From Cyclobacteriaceae bacterium (GTDB lineage: Bacteria; Bacteroidota; Bacteroidia; Cytophagales; Cyclobacteriaceae): a DNA stretch of 9,792 nt. Position numbers and translations under genes: made by a program. Positions within the stretch are counted from its first letter, which is position 1. Each line of letters opens with the position of its first letter. Below the pieces are notes generated by a model that did no database searches, was not told the DNA's origin, and saw nothing but the letters and a program-made list of their open reading frames with translations. The stretch covers positions 1-9,792 of the forward strand of contig JAUUZS010000108.1 in the NCBI GenBank assembly GCA_030589835.1. The letters run 5' to 3'. Below are positions 1-7,637 of the stretch, piece by piece.

Positions 1-1030
1 CATGGAAGATGTTTCTGTGTGCACAAAAAATGGGCACTTCGACTATGTGAGAGCGAAGATTGGCGGGCTTGATGCTCCATTCATGTCTATTTACATTCCG
101 GCATCAAAAGAAAATAACGGCGCGATGGATCTCGCCCTGGAACTTATCGAACGTGTGGAAAGGCTATGCGCTGACCATCCTGAAAAATTTGCCCTCGCAA
201 ATTCCCCTCAGGAGATTGAAGCAAACTTTTCTAAAAACCTTATCTCCTTGCCCATGGGACTTGAAAATGGCGCCCCCGTCGAGGGTAAGTTAGGGAATCT
301 TGATGTTTTATTTAACAAGGGAATCCGGTATATCACACTTACCCATTCCAAGGATAACCACATTAGCGATTCTTCTTACGACCAGAAATATTCTAATGGA
401 GGTCTGAGCCAATTTGGGTACCTGGTGATTGAGCGCATGAACCAACTTGGTATTATGGTAGATGTATCGCATGTATCAGACAGCGCTTTTTACCAGGCAG
501 TGCATACCTCAAAAGCCCCTGTCATCGCTTCCCATTCTTCCTGCAGACATTTTACACCCGGTTTTGAACGAAATGTTTCAGATGATATGATCCTGCTGGT
601 GGCAAAAAACAACGGAATCATCATGATCAATTTCGGATCTGCTTTTCTTACGCAACAAGGAAATAAGGCATTAAGTAAAATATACGATAGAATTGATGCC
701 GGTGCCGACCCCAATGATCCTGCATTAAAGGCGGAGATCGATTCCCTAAAAAATTCTCCGGCCATCATGGGCACCGTCTCGATGGTTGCAGACCACATAG
801 ATCATGTGGTACAGCTTGCAGGAATCGATTTTGTTGGGCTGGGTTCTGATTTTGATGGAGTAGATAATTTACCAATAGGCTTGGAGGACGCCTCAAAATT
901 ACCGAACCTGATTCATGAGCTTCTAAAAAGAGGCTATAGCTCCGACGACATCGAAAAAATATGCAGTAAGAATTTATTCAGAGTTTGGAATGAGGTGATT
1001 GAAGTTGCCGGGGATAAGGAAAATATGTAA
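1..1030 (+). CDS. Membrane dipeptidase-like peptidase, family M19 (5' end cut off)
   Basis: Zinc dipeptidase of the renal dipeptidase/M19 family, expected to hydrolyse dipeptides with a TIM-barrel di-metal site. Counting from the ATG at position 2, the 342 visible residues show GGLDAPF-SIYIP (21-33), matching the early barrel. The bridging-metal Glu is E88 (GLENG), followed by GIRYITLTH (107-115). Metal-binding histidines are H157 (VDVSHVS) and H178 (ASHSS). The substrate-side R190 and the late Asp D283 (GLGSDFDGV) are also present. The family's first metal ligands, an H-x-D motif near the N-terminus, are absent, and homology begins abruptly. The gene therefore almost certainly starts left of the window and the ATG at 2 is internal. 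E-N-G replaces the E-G-G of mammalian enzymes; I recall this variant from bacterial relatives. TAA stop at 1028-1030. It converges on ackA with a 68-bp spacer. A signal peptide cannot be judged because the N-terminus is missing. Confidence 0.93.
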   Translation, partial: MEDVSVCTKNGHFDYVRAKIGGLDAPFMSIYIPASKENNGAMDLALELIERVERLCADHPEKFALANSPQEIEANFSKNLISLPMGLENGAPVEGKLGNLDVLFNKGIRYITLTHSKDNHISDSSYDQKYSNGGLSQFGYLVIERMNQLGIMVDVSHVSDSAFYQAVHTSKAPVIASHSSCRHFTPGFERNVSDDMILLVAKNNGIIMINFGSAFLTQQGNKALSKIYDRIDAGADPNDPALKAEIDSLKNSPAIMGTVSMVADHIDHVVQLAGIDFVGLGSDFDGVDNLPIGLEDASKLPNLIHELLKRGYSSDDIEKICSKNLFRVWNEVIEVAGDKENM

Positions 1031-1098
1031 TGAAGTGTGAGTCCACTCCGAAAACTAATTATCAGAAATAGAATTTATCCAACTTATGCAGCTTCAAA

Positions 1099-2316
1099 TC
1101 ACCCTTTAACGTTTCTTGGATTTTTCATCACCTTAACCGTTTCCTGGGCAATGACCAACTCCTCGTTCGTTGGCACAACAAGTACTTTTACTTTTGAATC
1201 CTGCTTACTGATAATGGCCTCTTTCGATCGCAATCCTTTATTCGCGTTATAATCAAAATCCAGTCCTATATAACTAAATCTTTCGCAAACTGCTTCCCTG
1301 GTTTTGTCCCCATTTTCACCTATTCCTCCCGTAAAAACGATCATATCTACTCCATTCATTGCGGCAGAGTACGAACCAATATATTTGATGATCCTATAAT
1401 GGTACATATCCAGTGATAATTGTGCGCGTTCATGCCCTTCAGCTGCAGCCTGTTCGACTTCACGCATGTCGGAAGAAACGCCGGAAATACCAAGAATGCC
1501 ACTGTGCTTATTGATAAGGGTATTGGCCTCTTTAACGCCAATTTCTTCTTTTTCCATGATATAGGTCAAAACCCCAAGATCGAGGTCACCACTTCGTGTA
1601 CCCATTATCATCCCTTCTACAGGCGTCAGACCCATAGAGGTATCTATAGATTTTCCGTATTTTATAGCGGTGATGGATGCGCCGTTTCCGAGATGGCACG
1701 TAATGATTTTTTGTGATTTATAATCGACCCCAACAATTTCACACGCTCTCTTAGACACAAAATGATGACTTGTGCCATGAAATCCATATCTTCTCAATCC
1801 ATATTTTTTATAAAGAGAATATGGAATAGCATACATATAAGAAGATTTGGGCATGGTCTGGTGAAAAGCCGTATCAAAAACTGCCACCTGAGGTTTGCCG
1901 GCCATCAGTTCACTAATTGCTTCAATCCCTTTGAGGTTCGGTGGGTTATGCAGAGGCGCCAGGGAAACACACTCTTCTATTTTCTCTATAATATCTTCAT
2001 TAATCAAAGCGCTGTCATGGAAGGACTCTCCCCCGTGTACTACCCTGTGGCCTACGGCGTCAATTTCGTCAAGGGAATTTACCGAACCGTGTTTTTTACT
2101 TATCAACACGCCGAGCACATATTCAATACCTGACTGGTGATCGAGGATTTCTCCTTCCAATATCACCTTATCGCCATCATTTCTTTTATTGGTAAGCGAA
2201 GAATTGCCCATACCAATTCTATCTACTATTCCCTTGGCAATCACCTCTTTTTTTGTCATATCAAAAAGTTGATATTTTATCGAAGAACTGCCCGCATTTA
2301 ATACCAGTACAATCAT
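1099..2316 (-). CDS. ackA: Acetate kinase
   Basis: Cytoplasmic acetate kinase, 405 residues (the usual length). It catalyses acetyl-phosphate + ADP to acetate + ATP and the reverse. The protein opens with the ASKHA-fold motif LNAGSSSIKY (6-15; N7). Other motifs are GHRVVHGGE (89-97; R91), VFDTAFH (146-152; D148), RYGFHGTSHH (176-185; H180), HLGNGAS (208-214), MGTRSGDLD (238-246; R241), FTGGIGENG (328-336) and PTNEEL (382-387). These match the catalytic and nucleotide-binding residues known from the Methanosarcina enzyme, almost at identical numbers. The start at 2316 is supported because family homology begins at residue 2. No Shine-Dalgarno sequence is seen upstream. It is the last gene of the pta-dehydrogenase-ackA operon, 45 bp after the dehydrogenase stop. 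No convincing hairpin terminator follows it. Confidence 0.98.
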   Translation of the reverse strand: MIVLVLNAGSSSIKYQLFDMTKKEVIAKGIVDRIGMGNSSLTNKRNDGDKVILEGEILDHQSGIEYVLGVLISKKHGSVNSLDEIDAVGHRVVHGGESFHDSALINEDIIEKIEECVSLAPLHNPPNLKGIEAISELMAGKPQVAVFDTAFHQTMPKSSYMYAIPYSLYKKYGLRRYGFHGTSHHFVSKRACEIVGVDYKSQKIITCHLGNGASITAIKYGKSIDTSMGLTPVEGMIMGTRSGDLDLGVLTYIMEKEEIGVKEANTLINKHSGILGISGVSSDMREVEQAAAEGHERAQLSLDMYHYRIIKYIGSYSAAMNGVDMIVFTGGIGENGDKTREAVCERFSYIGLDFDYNANKGLRSKEAIISKQDSKVKVLVVPTNEELVIAQETVKVMKNPRNVKG

Positions 2317-2361
2317 TGATTTATATGTTTTCAGAGGGTTAAACTAATATTTTTTTGATGC

Positions 2362-3321
2362 CTAAATTTTCTTGCCTTCTTTATTGTACTTATAAAAGCC
2401 TTGCTGGGTTTCCCTGCCCAGAAGATTGGCCCTCACCATTTTTTTAAGCATCGGGGAGGCTTTGTATTTCAGATCGCCAAACTCCCGGTACATGTTATCA
2501 AGCCATCGGATAATGGTATCCAAACCAATTTTGTCTGCCGCTTCAAAAGGCCCCAGGGGAAATCCGAAGCCCATTTTCATGGTATCATCAATATCTTCCA
2601 TTTTCCCTACCCCTTCCATTAATATCTCGCATGCCTCATTGATAAGCGGTGCAATAAGACGCGTACTGATAATTCCTGGTGACTCAATCACCGATACCAC
2701 TTTCTTATCAAAGAGCCTGGCAAACTGACATACTTTTTCATAGGTTTCATCAGAGGTATTGAGTCCCCTGGATATTTCAACAACGGGGGTTTTATCTGCC
2801 GGCGATAAAAAATGCAAACTTACACATCGCTGGGGGTAGTCAAGCTCCGAAGACATTTCCGTAATTACCAGAGTTGTTGAATTTGTTGCGATAATGGTCT
2901 CTGGATCAATATTTTTTTCAATCTCCCTGAAGATACGCTTTCTCAATTCCACGCTGCTTTCCCTTGATCGGGATTTCACAGATTCAATGACAATATCAGA
3001 TCCTTCAATATCCTCATAGTTCATACTCCCTTTTATTCTGGACATGATGCTCTTTTTTTCATTCTCTGTCATGCCCCACTTGCCTATCATTGCATCAAGT
3101 TCATTGGATATTCCATGTAATGCCTGCTGTATCTTTTCTTCTGAAATCTCAATGAAAGTCACTTCTAATCCATGGGAGCTCACCATCCTGGTGATCTCCT
3201 GACCCAGGAGACCACAGCCTACAATCCCTACTTTAGTGAATTCATATCTGTTTTTTCTTACTAAGGGCTTCTTTCTTCGCTTAATCCCGTAACCTTCTAT
3301 TGGTTCTACTGAAGTACTCAT
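2362..3321 (-). CDS. 3-hydroxyacyl-CoA dehydrogenase-like protein (divergent active site)
   Basis: A 319-residue member of the 3-hydroxyacyl-CoA/3-hydroxybutyryl-CoA dehydrogenase family, which oxidises 3-hydroxyacyl-CoA with NAD(P). Visible features are a Rossmann fold with GxGxxG (VGIVGCGLLG, 31-40), DIVIESV (109-115), a TNSTTL segment (146-151), the catalytic-region HFLSP (170-174; H170) with E182 downstream, and the C-terminal domain motif GFPLGPFEAADKIGLD (253-268) ending in GFYKY. The catalytic His/Glu pair is kept. Aligned without gaps to the human enzyme, Ser137 becomes T149, Asn208 becomes T220 (GIISTRL), and the Asn of HFFNP becomes S173. A basic N-terminal extension of about 28 residues (KRRKKPLVRKNR, 14-25) precedes the Rossmann domain, and no alternative Met exists before residue 43. 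It lies 7 bp after pta and 45 bp before ackA, so it is surely co-transcribed. Family membership is secure; substrate and activity are uncertain. Confidence 0.88.
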   Translation of the reverse strand: MSTSVEPIEGYGIKRRKKPLVRKNRYEFTKVGIVGCGLLGQEITRMVSSHGLEVTFIEISEEKIQQALHGISNELDAMIGKWGMTENEKKSIMSRIKGSMNYEDIEGSDIVIESVKSRSRESSVELRKRIFREIEKNIDPETIIATNSTTLVITEMSSELDYPQRCVSLHFLSPADKTPVVEISRGLNTSDETYEKVCQFARLFDKKVVSVIESPGIISTRLIAPLINEACEILMEGVGKMEDIDDTMKMGFGFPLGPFEAADKIGLDTIIRWLDNMYREFGDLKYKASPMLKKMVRANLLGRETQQGFYKYNKEGKKI

Positions 3322-3328
3322 AATTTTT

Positions 3329-4327
3329 TTATTTTGACGCCTGGTTGGCTGTGATGGCTACCATATTTACTATATCCTCGACAGAACAGCCCCTGGACAG
3401 GTCGTTGATTGGTGCTGCCATTCCCTGAAGAATCGGGCCTACCGCTTCGGCGTTTGCCAATCGTTGTACGAGTTTATACCCGATATTTCCCGCTTCCAAA
3501 TTTGGGAAAACAAGCACATTTGCCTTTCCGGCAATTTTACTTTCCGGTGCTTTTTGACTGCCAATTGCCTCTACTAATGCAGCATCTGCCTGCAATTCGC
3601 CATCTATCTCTAAGGTAGGATCCAGCTCTCTGGCAATCCTGGTTGCGGAAACCACTTTATCGACCATATCATGCTTAGCACTCCCTTTGGTAGAAAAGCT
3701 AAGCATGGCCACCCGTGGTTCGATTTTAGCAATCGATCTCGCAGTTTGCGCAGTTGCTACTGCTATCTCGGCCAATTGTTTGTCGTCCGGGTCGGGATGC
3801 ACGGCACAATCTGCAAATACCAGCAAGCCATCCTCGCCATATGTTTTGTCTGGCAAAATCATAATAAATGCCCCTGACACCACACTTATTCCTGGAAGTG
3901 TTTTTACATATTGAAATGCAGGCCTCAGCACATCGCCCGTCGCATTCATTGCTCCGGCAACCTCACCATCGGCATCGCCACTCTTTATCATAAGCGTTGC
4001 CAGGAAAAGGGGGTCTTTGATCAGGACAACAGCTTTTTCTTTTGTCATACCTTTGTGGCTCCGTAGCGTTACCATAAGGTCAGTATAGGCATCTTCTTTT
4101 TCGATGTCTTGAGGGTCTACGATGGTCGCCTTACCAATATTTACCAGGGCATGTAACCTTGCCAAATCATGTATCTTTTTTGGGTTGCCAATCAAAATGA
4201 TATCGGCATATCCATTTTGTAATACAATCTCGGCGGCTTTAAGTGTGCGCTCTTCCTCTCCTTCTGGAAGTACGATCCTTTTAACTTGCTTTTTTGCGTT
4301 TTCTTTTATTAAATCGAGTAAACTCAT
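3329..4327 (-). CDS. pta: Phosphate acetyltransferase (short form)
   Basis: Phosphotransacetylase, 332 residues, converting acetyl-CoA + phosphate to acetyl-phosphate + CoA in the cytoplasm. It is the short, single-domain type without the DRTGG/AAA-like N-terminal extension of the long E. coli enzyme. Motifs are [15 protein letters not shown] (18-32), [10 protein letters not shown] (117-126), [11 protein letters not shown] (210-220), the GELQADAA segment (243-250), [20 protein letters not shown] (270-289) and [19 protein letters not shown] (297-315). S311, R312 and D318 correspond to the catalytic Ser, Arg and Asp of the archaeal enzyme. I chose the start at 4327 ([13 protein letters not shown]) because family homology begins there. 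The frame stays open to an ATG at 4471, but those 48 extra codons (aromatic-rich, unlike Pta) look like untranslated leader. First gene of the operon with the dehydrogenase (7-bp gap) and ackA. Confidence 0.97.
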   Translation of the reverse strand: MSLLDLIKENAKKQVKRIVLPEGEEERTLKAAEIVLQNGYADIILIGNPKKIHDLARLHALVNIGKATIVDPQDIEKEDAYTDLMVTLRSHKGMTKEKAVVLIKDPLFLATLMIKSGDADGEVAGAMNATGDVLRPAFQYVKTLPGISVVSGAFIMILPDKTYGEDGLLVFADCAVHPDPDDKQLAEIAVATAQTARSIAKIEPRVAMLSFSTKGSAKHDMVDKVVSATRIARELDPTLEIDGELQADAALVEAIGSQKAPESKIAGKANVLVFPNLEAGNIGYKLVQRLANAEAVGPILQGMAAPINDLSRGCSVEDIVNMVAITANQASK

Positions 4328-4566
4328 TTTTTTGGTATTTGTGAGGCAATAAAAAGTTCGATGGGTGAAAAAATTATATTTATACAAATATCGGTAGAAA
4401 GAATGCGCTTTTAAAGAGAACGCACCTAAAAGGTGGCTGGAATTAAAAATAAATTGCCCCCTGAAAACCAATTATTTCAGCATAGGCTACTTAGGCCAAA
4501 CTGTTTATTATGGGAGTAGGACTTTAGCGCTATTTTATATATTTTTAAAAAACAGAGTCAACAGAA
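4328..4566. other. Divergent intergenic spacer between pta and the EI24-type gene
   Basis: A/T-rich 239-bp region separating two divergently read operons, so it should contain promoters for both. I see no RNA gene, no second small gene on the + strand and no clear riboswitch-like fold. On the - strand it is an open, in-frame extension of pta that I treat as leader. No exact copy of the Bacteroidota consensus TTG-N19/20-TAnnTTTG was found in either direction. Near-matches exist, such as GATATTTG about 60 bp upstream of pta on the - strand. Confidence 0.6.
4534..4561 (-). promoter_or_regulatory. Possible promoter for the pta operon
   Basis: On the - strand, TTGACT (4561-4556) is followed after 16 bp by TATAAA (4539-4534), close to a housekeeping sigma-70 pattern. 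Transcription would begin roughly 200 bp upstream of the pta start, giving a long leader. Against this, Bacteroidota primary promoters usually carry a TAnnTTTG -7 element, and this stretch is A/T-rich enough to produce such matches by chance. Confidence 0.25.
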
Positions 4567-5373
4567 ATGGATTTTTTACATCAAATTAAATTATCCTTCT
4601 TCTTTTATTGGAGGGCATTCCGGTTTATCGTTTCACATAATCTATGGAAATTACTGGTCATCCCCGCCATTATTAATTTGATAATAGCTTTCCTCATCAT
4701 TGTTTTTGCCATTAGAACCTCCAGCTTTATTGTAGCCTTTGTGTTGGAAAATTTTCAATCTACGAGTTCAGACAAGGCTGTTCACTCATTTATCGAGGGT
4801 GTATTGATGGTCGTCACACGCGCATTTGTATTCTTCTTTTACTTAAAATTATACCGATATTTGGCCTTAATACTGCTTGCTCCTGTATTTTCTATCATCT
4901 CCTCCAGAGTCCAGGCGATAGCAACGGGCCCTTCAAAAAATATCTGTACAGGAAAATACCTGTCTGATTGCTCAAGAGGAATTAAAATTGCCTTCAGAAA
5001 TTTTTTTATTGAAATACTTTTTTCCTCGTCAATCATAATAGTTTCTTTTTTGATTGCCTGGATTATGCCTCTGGCACCTATAGCCATTTTGATTTTGGAA
5101 AGTTACTTTGTTGGGTATTCAATGGCAGATTACAGAAACGAGTATATGGGCATCAGTTCTAAAGAAAGCAGAAAATTAATAAATAACTATTCCGGATTGG
5201 TAATCGGTAATGGATTACTTTTTAATATTTTTATTCTAATTCCATTTTTGGGGGTTTTATTTGCTCCCGCTATGGCCCTTATCGCTTCAGGCTTATCAAT
5301 CAATTACCTTGAAAAAAGAAAACGTATCTTATGCAATTCAGATCAATCAACCCTTATGATGGCCAAGTCTTAG
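4567..5373 (+). CDS. EI24/CysZ-like inner-membrane protein
   Basis: A 268-residue hydrophobic protein resembling the EI24/CysZ family (etoposide-induced 2.4 domain). Hydrophobic segments lie at about 28-60, 80-115, 144-185 (two helices or a re-entrant pair) and 211-247, followed by a basic tail (YLEKRKR, 247-253). Family-like features are the opening FFFYWRAFRFIVSHNLWKLLVIP (about 11-33), the APVFSIISSRVQA segment (105-117), the ESYFVGYSMADY motif (178-189) and the IPFLGVLFAPAMALIASG segment (225-242) near the end. In E. coli, CysZ is a sulfate permease; for most bacterial EI24 proteins outside that context the substrate is unknown, and no sulfur-assimilation gene lies nearby. The start at 4567 has no Shine-Dalgarno motif but is the first Met of the conserved block. 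The 3' end overlaps the next gene by 43 bp in a different frame, so the two are probably co-transcribed. Confidence 0.82.
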   Translation: MDFLHQIKLSFFFYWRAFRFIVSHNLWKLLVIPAIINLIIAFLIIVFAIRTSSFIVAFVLENFQSTSSDKAVHSFIEGVLMVVTRAFVFFFYLKLYRYLALILLAPVFSIISSRVQAIATGPSKNICTGKYLSDCSRGIKIAFRNFFIEILFSSSIIIVSFLIAWIMPLAPIAILILESYFVGYSMADYRNEYMGISSKESRKLINNYSGLVIGNGLLFNIFILIPFLGVLFAPAMALIASGLSINYLEKRKRILCNSDQSTLMMAKS

Positions 5374-6695
5374 GAACTTATGACGGTTTATCACCTCAAG
5401 AAGTAAATAATAAAATTGATAACGCCTTCCACAGATATCTATCATGGAAAAATACAACGTATAAAGAACGCGCAGAACTGATGCAAGCTGCTGCGGATGA
5501 ACTACTGAAAAACAAGGAAGCGTATAGTGAGTCCATAACAATGGAAATGGGCAAGCCCATTAAAGAATCCATTGCGGAAATTGAAAAATGCGCAACAGTT
5601 TGTACCTATTACGCAGAAAATGCGGCTGATTTCCTTCAAGACGCCCCACTTGATACACCTCACGGAAAAGGATTTGTCCATTTCAATCCACTGGGAGTAA
5701 TATTGGCGGTGATGCCATGGAATTTCCCCTTTTGGCAGGTGTTCCGATTTGCAGCACCTACTATAATGGCAGGCAACACATGTTTGTTAAAACATGCCTC
5801 CAATGTGCCGAAATGTGCTTTGGATATTGAAAAGGTATTTTTGAATGCCGGTTTCCCTGAAGGCATTTTCAATACCATGCTCATCGGATCTGGCGGGGTT
5901 AAAGAAGTTATTGAACATGAACATGTGGCAGCGGTAACACTGACAGGAAGTGAAATCGCCGGGAAAAGTGTAGCCTCCATTGCTGGTGATAGCATTAAAA
6001 AAAGTGTTTTGGAACTTGGAGGCAGTGACCCTTTTATCGTATTGCAAGATGCTGACATTGAAACTGCCGCAAAAATTGCCGTTAAAGCGCGGATGCTCAA
6101 TGCCGGTCAAAGCTGTATTGCCGCCAAAAGATTTATTCTGGAAAAAGAAATTGCAGCAGATTTTACCACCCAATTTATTGAACAGCTCACAAGGCTGAGG
6201 ATCGGAAATCCGATAGATACTGATACAAATTTTGGAACATTAGCCAGGCAGGATCTCGCCCGGGAAATATTCGATCAGGTAAAAACAAGTATCGAGTTGG
6301 GTGCAGACATTATTTTTGGCACGCTGCCCGATAAAATTGAATCTGCCTATTTCCCTCCTATGATCCTGGGAAACCTGAAACCCGGCATGCCCGCTTATGA
6401 AGATGAAATTTTTGGCCCTGTAGCTTCATTTTTCGTAGTTGAAAACGAAGCCGAAGCCATAAAAATAGCGAACCAAAGCCAATTTGGCCTTGGCGGGTCA
6501 CTCTGGACAAAGGATGTAAATAAAGCCTTATCCATCGCAAATGAAATTGAAAGTGGCGCAGTCTATATCAATCAAATGATGTTTTCTGATCCCTCTGTTC
6601 CTTTTGGTGGCATCAAGAAATCAGGATATGGAAGAGAGCTTTCCTATCCGGGAATTAAGGAATTTACCAACCAGAAAACTATTTGGGTGAAATGA
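5331..6695 (+). CDS. sad: Succinate-semialdehyde dehydrogenase, Sad/YneI type
   Basis: A 454-residue aldehyde dehydrogenase most like E. coli Sad (YneI), which oxidises succinate semialdehyde to succinate with NAD(P). Motifs are SINPYDGQ (5-12), the oxyanion and cofactor region MPWNFPFWQV (128-137; N131), LLKHASNVP with cofactor-contact K154, the LTGS motif (204-207), LELGGSDPFIVL (227-238; general base E228), GQSCIAAKRFI (259-269; nucleophile C262), EDEIFGPV and FGGIKKSGYGREL near the C-terminus. KHA-N, LGGSDPFIVL and AAKRFI are shared specifically with Sad/YneI rather than generic ALDHs. The start at 5331 lies inside the EI24-type gene. It is kept because the conserved SINP motif begins 4 residues later and the next Met is residue 51. 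Likely role: 4-aminobutyrate or succinate-semialdehyde use. The exact aldehyde range cannot be read from sequence; no GABA transaminase gene is in view. Confidence 0.92.
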   Translation: MQFRSINPYDGQVLGTYDGLSPQEVNNKIDNAFHRYLSWKNTTYKERAELMQAAADELLKNKEAYSESITMEMGKPIKESIAEIEKCATVCTYYAENAADFLQDAPLDTPHGKGFVHFNPLGVILAVMPWNFPFWQVFRFAAPTIMAGNTCLLKHASNVPKCALDIEKVFLNAGFPEGIFNTMLIGSGGVKEVIEHEHVAAVTLTGSEIAGKSVASIAGDSIKKSVLELGGSDPFIVLQDADIETAAKIAVKARMLNAGQSCIAAKRFILEKEIAADFTTQFIEQLTRLRIGNPIDTDTNFGTLARQDLAREIFDQVKTSIELGADIIFGTLPDKIESAYFPPMILGNLKPGMPAYEDEIFGPVASFFVVENEAEAIKIANQSQFGLGGSLWTKDVNKALSIANEIESGAVYINQMMFSDPSVPFGGIKKSGYGRELSYPGIKEFTNQKTIWVK

Positions 6696-6731
6696 ACTTT
6701 AACCCACCCTGAAACCACAAGCCCATAAACA

Positions 6732-6744
6732 ACTGTAATACAGT
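6732..6744. repeat. 13-bp perfect palindrome in convergent spacer
   Basis: ACTGTA-A-TACAGT is a perfect inverted repeat (6-bp arms around one A), 37 bp after the sad stop codon and 120 bp after the last base of the YdcF-like gene (on the - strand). The one-base centre is too small for an RNA hairpin, so if functional it would be a DNA-binding dyad. Its place between two converging 3' ends makes a promoter-operator role unlikely. It may be chance. Confidence 0.4.
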
Positions 6745-6863
6745 ACGTTGACAGGTAAGCCTTCGTTTATTCGGGGACAACGGTTTTTTTATAAAATATA
6801 AATGAGGTATTAATTGTAGTGCCCCTTGGTTGGAATAATGCCTTCCGGTCTGTATAATTCCGA

Positions 6864-7634
6864 TTAAATATACCCTGCCATCCAATAGACTGCATACCCT
6901 ACCCATTCCTTGATAAGAAAGTTCCAAAAAGAAAGAACCTCTATCGAGGGAATAAAACTTCCAAAAGCAAATCGGTCTTCGGGAAGAGCGGATTTAAAAT
7001 CGGTACTAAATCCCGATACATTAAGACCGGCTTTCTTAAAACATGCTTCGGCCCGTCGCATATGAAAGGCCGAGGTAATCAAAATCACTTTGCCGTTTCG
7101 GTCATTTTTTTCTATCAACTGTTTTACAAAAGCGGCATTTTCCCGCGTATTTATTGATGCACTTTCGATAATAATATCCTCCGGGGCGACGCCACACATC
7201 ACATAAAAATCAAAAATCGGTGAGTTATCCCGGTTTGGGTCTTCAAATAGCTTGGCATTTCCTCCGGTAAACAAAATTTTCCTGACTTTGCCAGAATGAT
7301 ACAGGTTGAGGGCATGGGTCACCCGATCTGCCCCGCAATTAAAAAACAAGCGATCATTTGGCTGCCGCTTCGCATCAGTGGTTCCCCCCAATACTACGGC
7401 CACCTCGTAGTCATTTTCCAAATCGTTTATTAAGATAGCGGGTTTTTCCCATAACAGGAGGCATTCGTTAAATATGGCACCATTTGAGAACAGCAGAAAA
7501 ATAAGCAGGGTCATCCACCTCAATCTTTTTTTCCACACTTCATTTTTAATCAGAAAGGAAGCAAATAGAAAAAGGAGTACATAAGTGGCTGGTTTTATTA
7601 AAATACTAAGCAATTTAGATAAAATAAAAAACAT
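6864..7634 (-). CDS. YdcF/ElyC/SanA-family membrane-anchored protein (DUF218)
   Basis: A 256-residue protein with two N-terminal hydrophobic helices (about 8-29 and 39-55) and a C-terminal DUF218 domain. The domain motifs are AVVLGG (79-84), the ADR segment (102-104) before a helix, KILFTGGN (119-126), IIESASINTRENA (155-167) and ILITSAFHMRRA (184-195), ending in an aromatic/hydrophobic tail (WNFLIKEWVGYAVYWMAGY). This layout, two helices followed by the domain, resembles ElyC, an E. coli protein affecting peptidoglycan/lipid-carrier use, rather than soluble YdcF. The biochemical reaction of the family is not firmly established. The start at 7634 lies 3 bp after the ABC-transporter stop, so it is almost certainly translated from the same mRNA, second in the pair. 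It converges with sad; the 168-bp spacer has no strong terminator. Confidence 0.88.
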   Translation of the reverse strand: MFFILSKLLSILIKPATYVLLFLFASFLIKNEVWKKRLRWMTLLIFLLFSNGAIFNECLLLWEKPAILINDLENDYEVAVVLGGTTDAKRQPNDRLFFNCGADRVTHALNLYHSGKVRKILFTGGNAKLFEDPNRDNSPIFDFYVMCGVAPEDIIIESASINTRENAAFVKQLIEKNDRNGKVILITSAFHMRRAEACFKKAGLNVSGFSTDFKSALPEDRFAFGSFIPSIEVLSFWNFLIKEWVGYAVYWMAGYI

Positions 7635-7637
7635 CTG

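Noticed and set aside
2..4. ATG at position 2 as the true dipeptidase start
   Set aside because: The family's N-terminal H-x-D metal-binding motif is missing and the conserved barrel begins within the first residues, so the gene must extend past the left edge.
1031..1098. Possible terminator between the dipeptidase and ackA (AGTG...CACT near 1034-1047)
   Set aside because: A 4-bp stem with no following T-tract on either strand does not support a terminator.
1762..2140. Open frames on the + strand inside ackA, and similar frames opposite the HAD, pta, sad and ABC genes
   Set aside because: Their translations show no recognisable domain and they lie entirely within well-supported genes on the other strand.
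6746..6790. Possible rho-independent terminator: CGTTG...CAACG followed by seven T on the + strand
   Set aside because: The stem is only 5 bp with a loop of 27 nt and no GC-rich extension, so it is unlikely to be a stable hairpin despite the T-run.
6679..6927. 82-codon open frame on the - strand across the sad/YdcF spacer
   Set aside because: It overlaps the 3' ends of two solid genes, and its product has no recognisable motif or plausible context.
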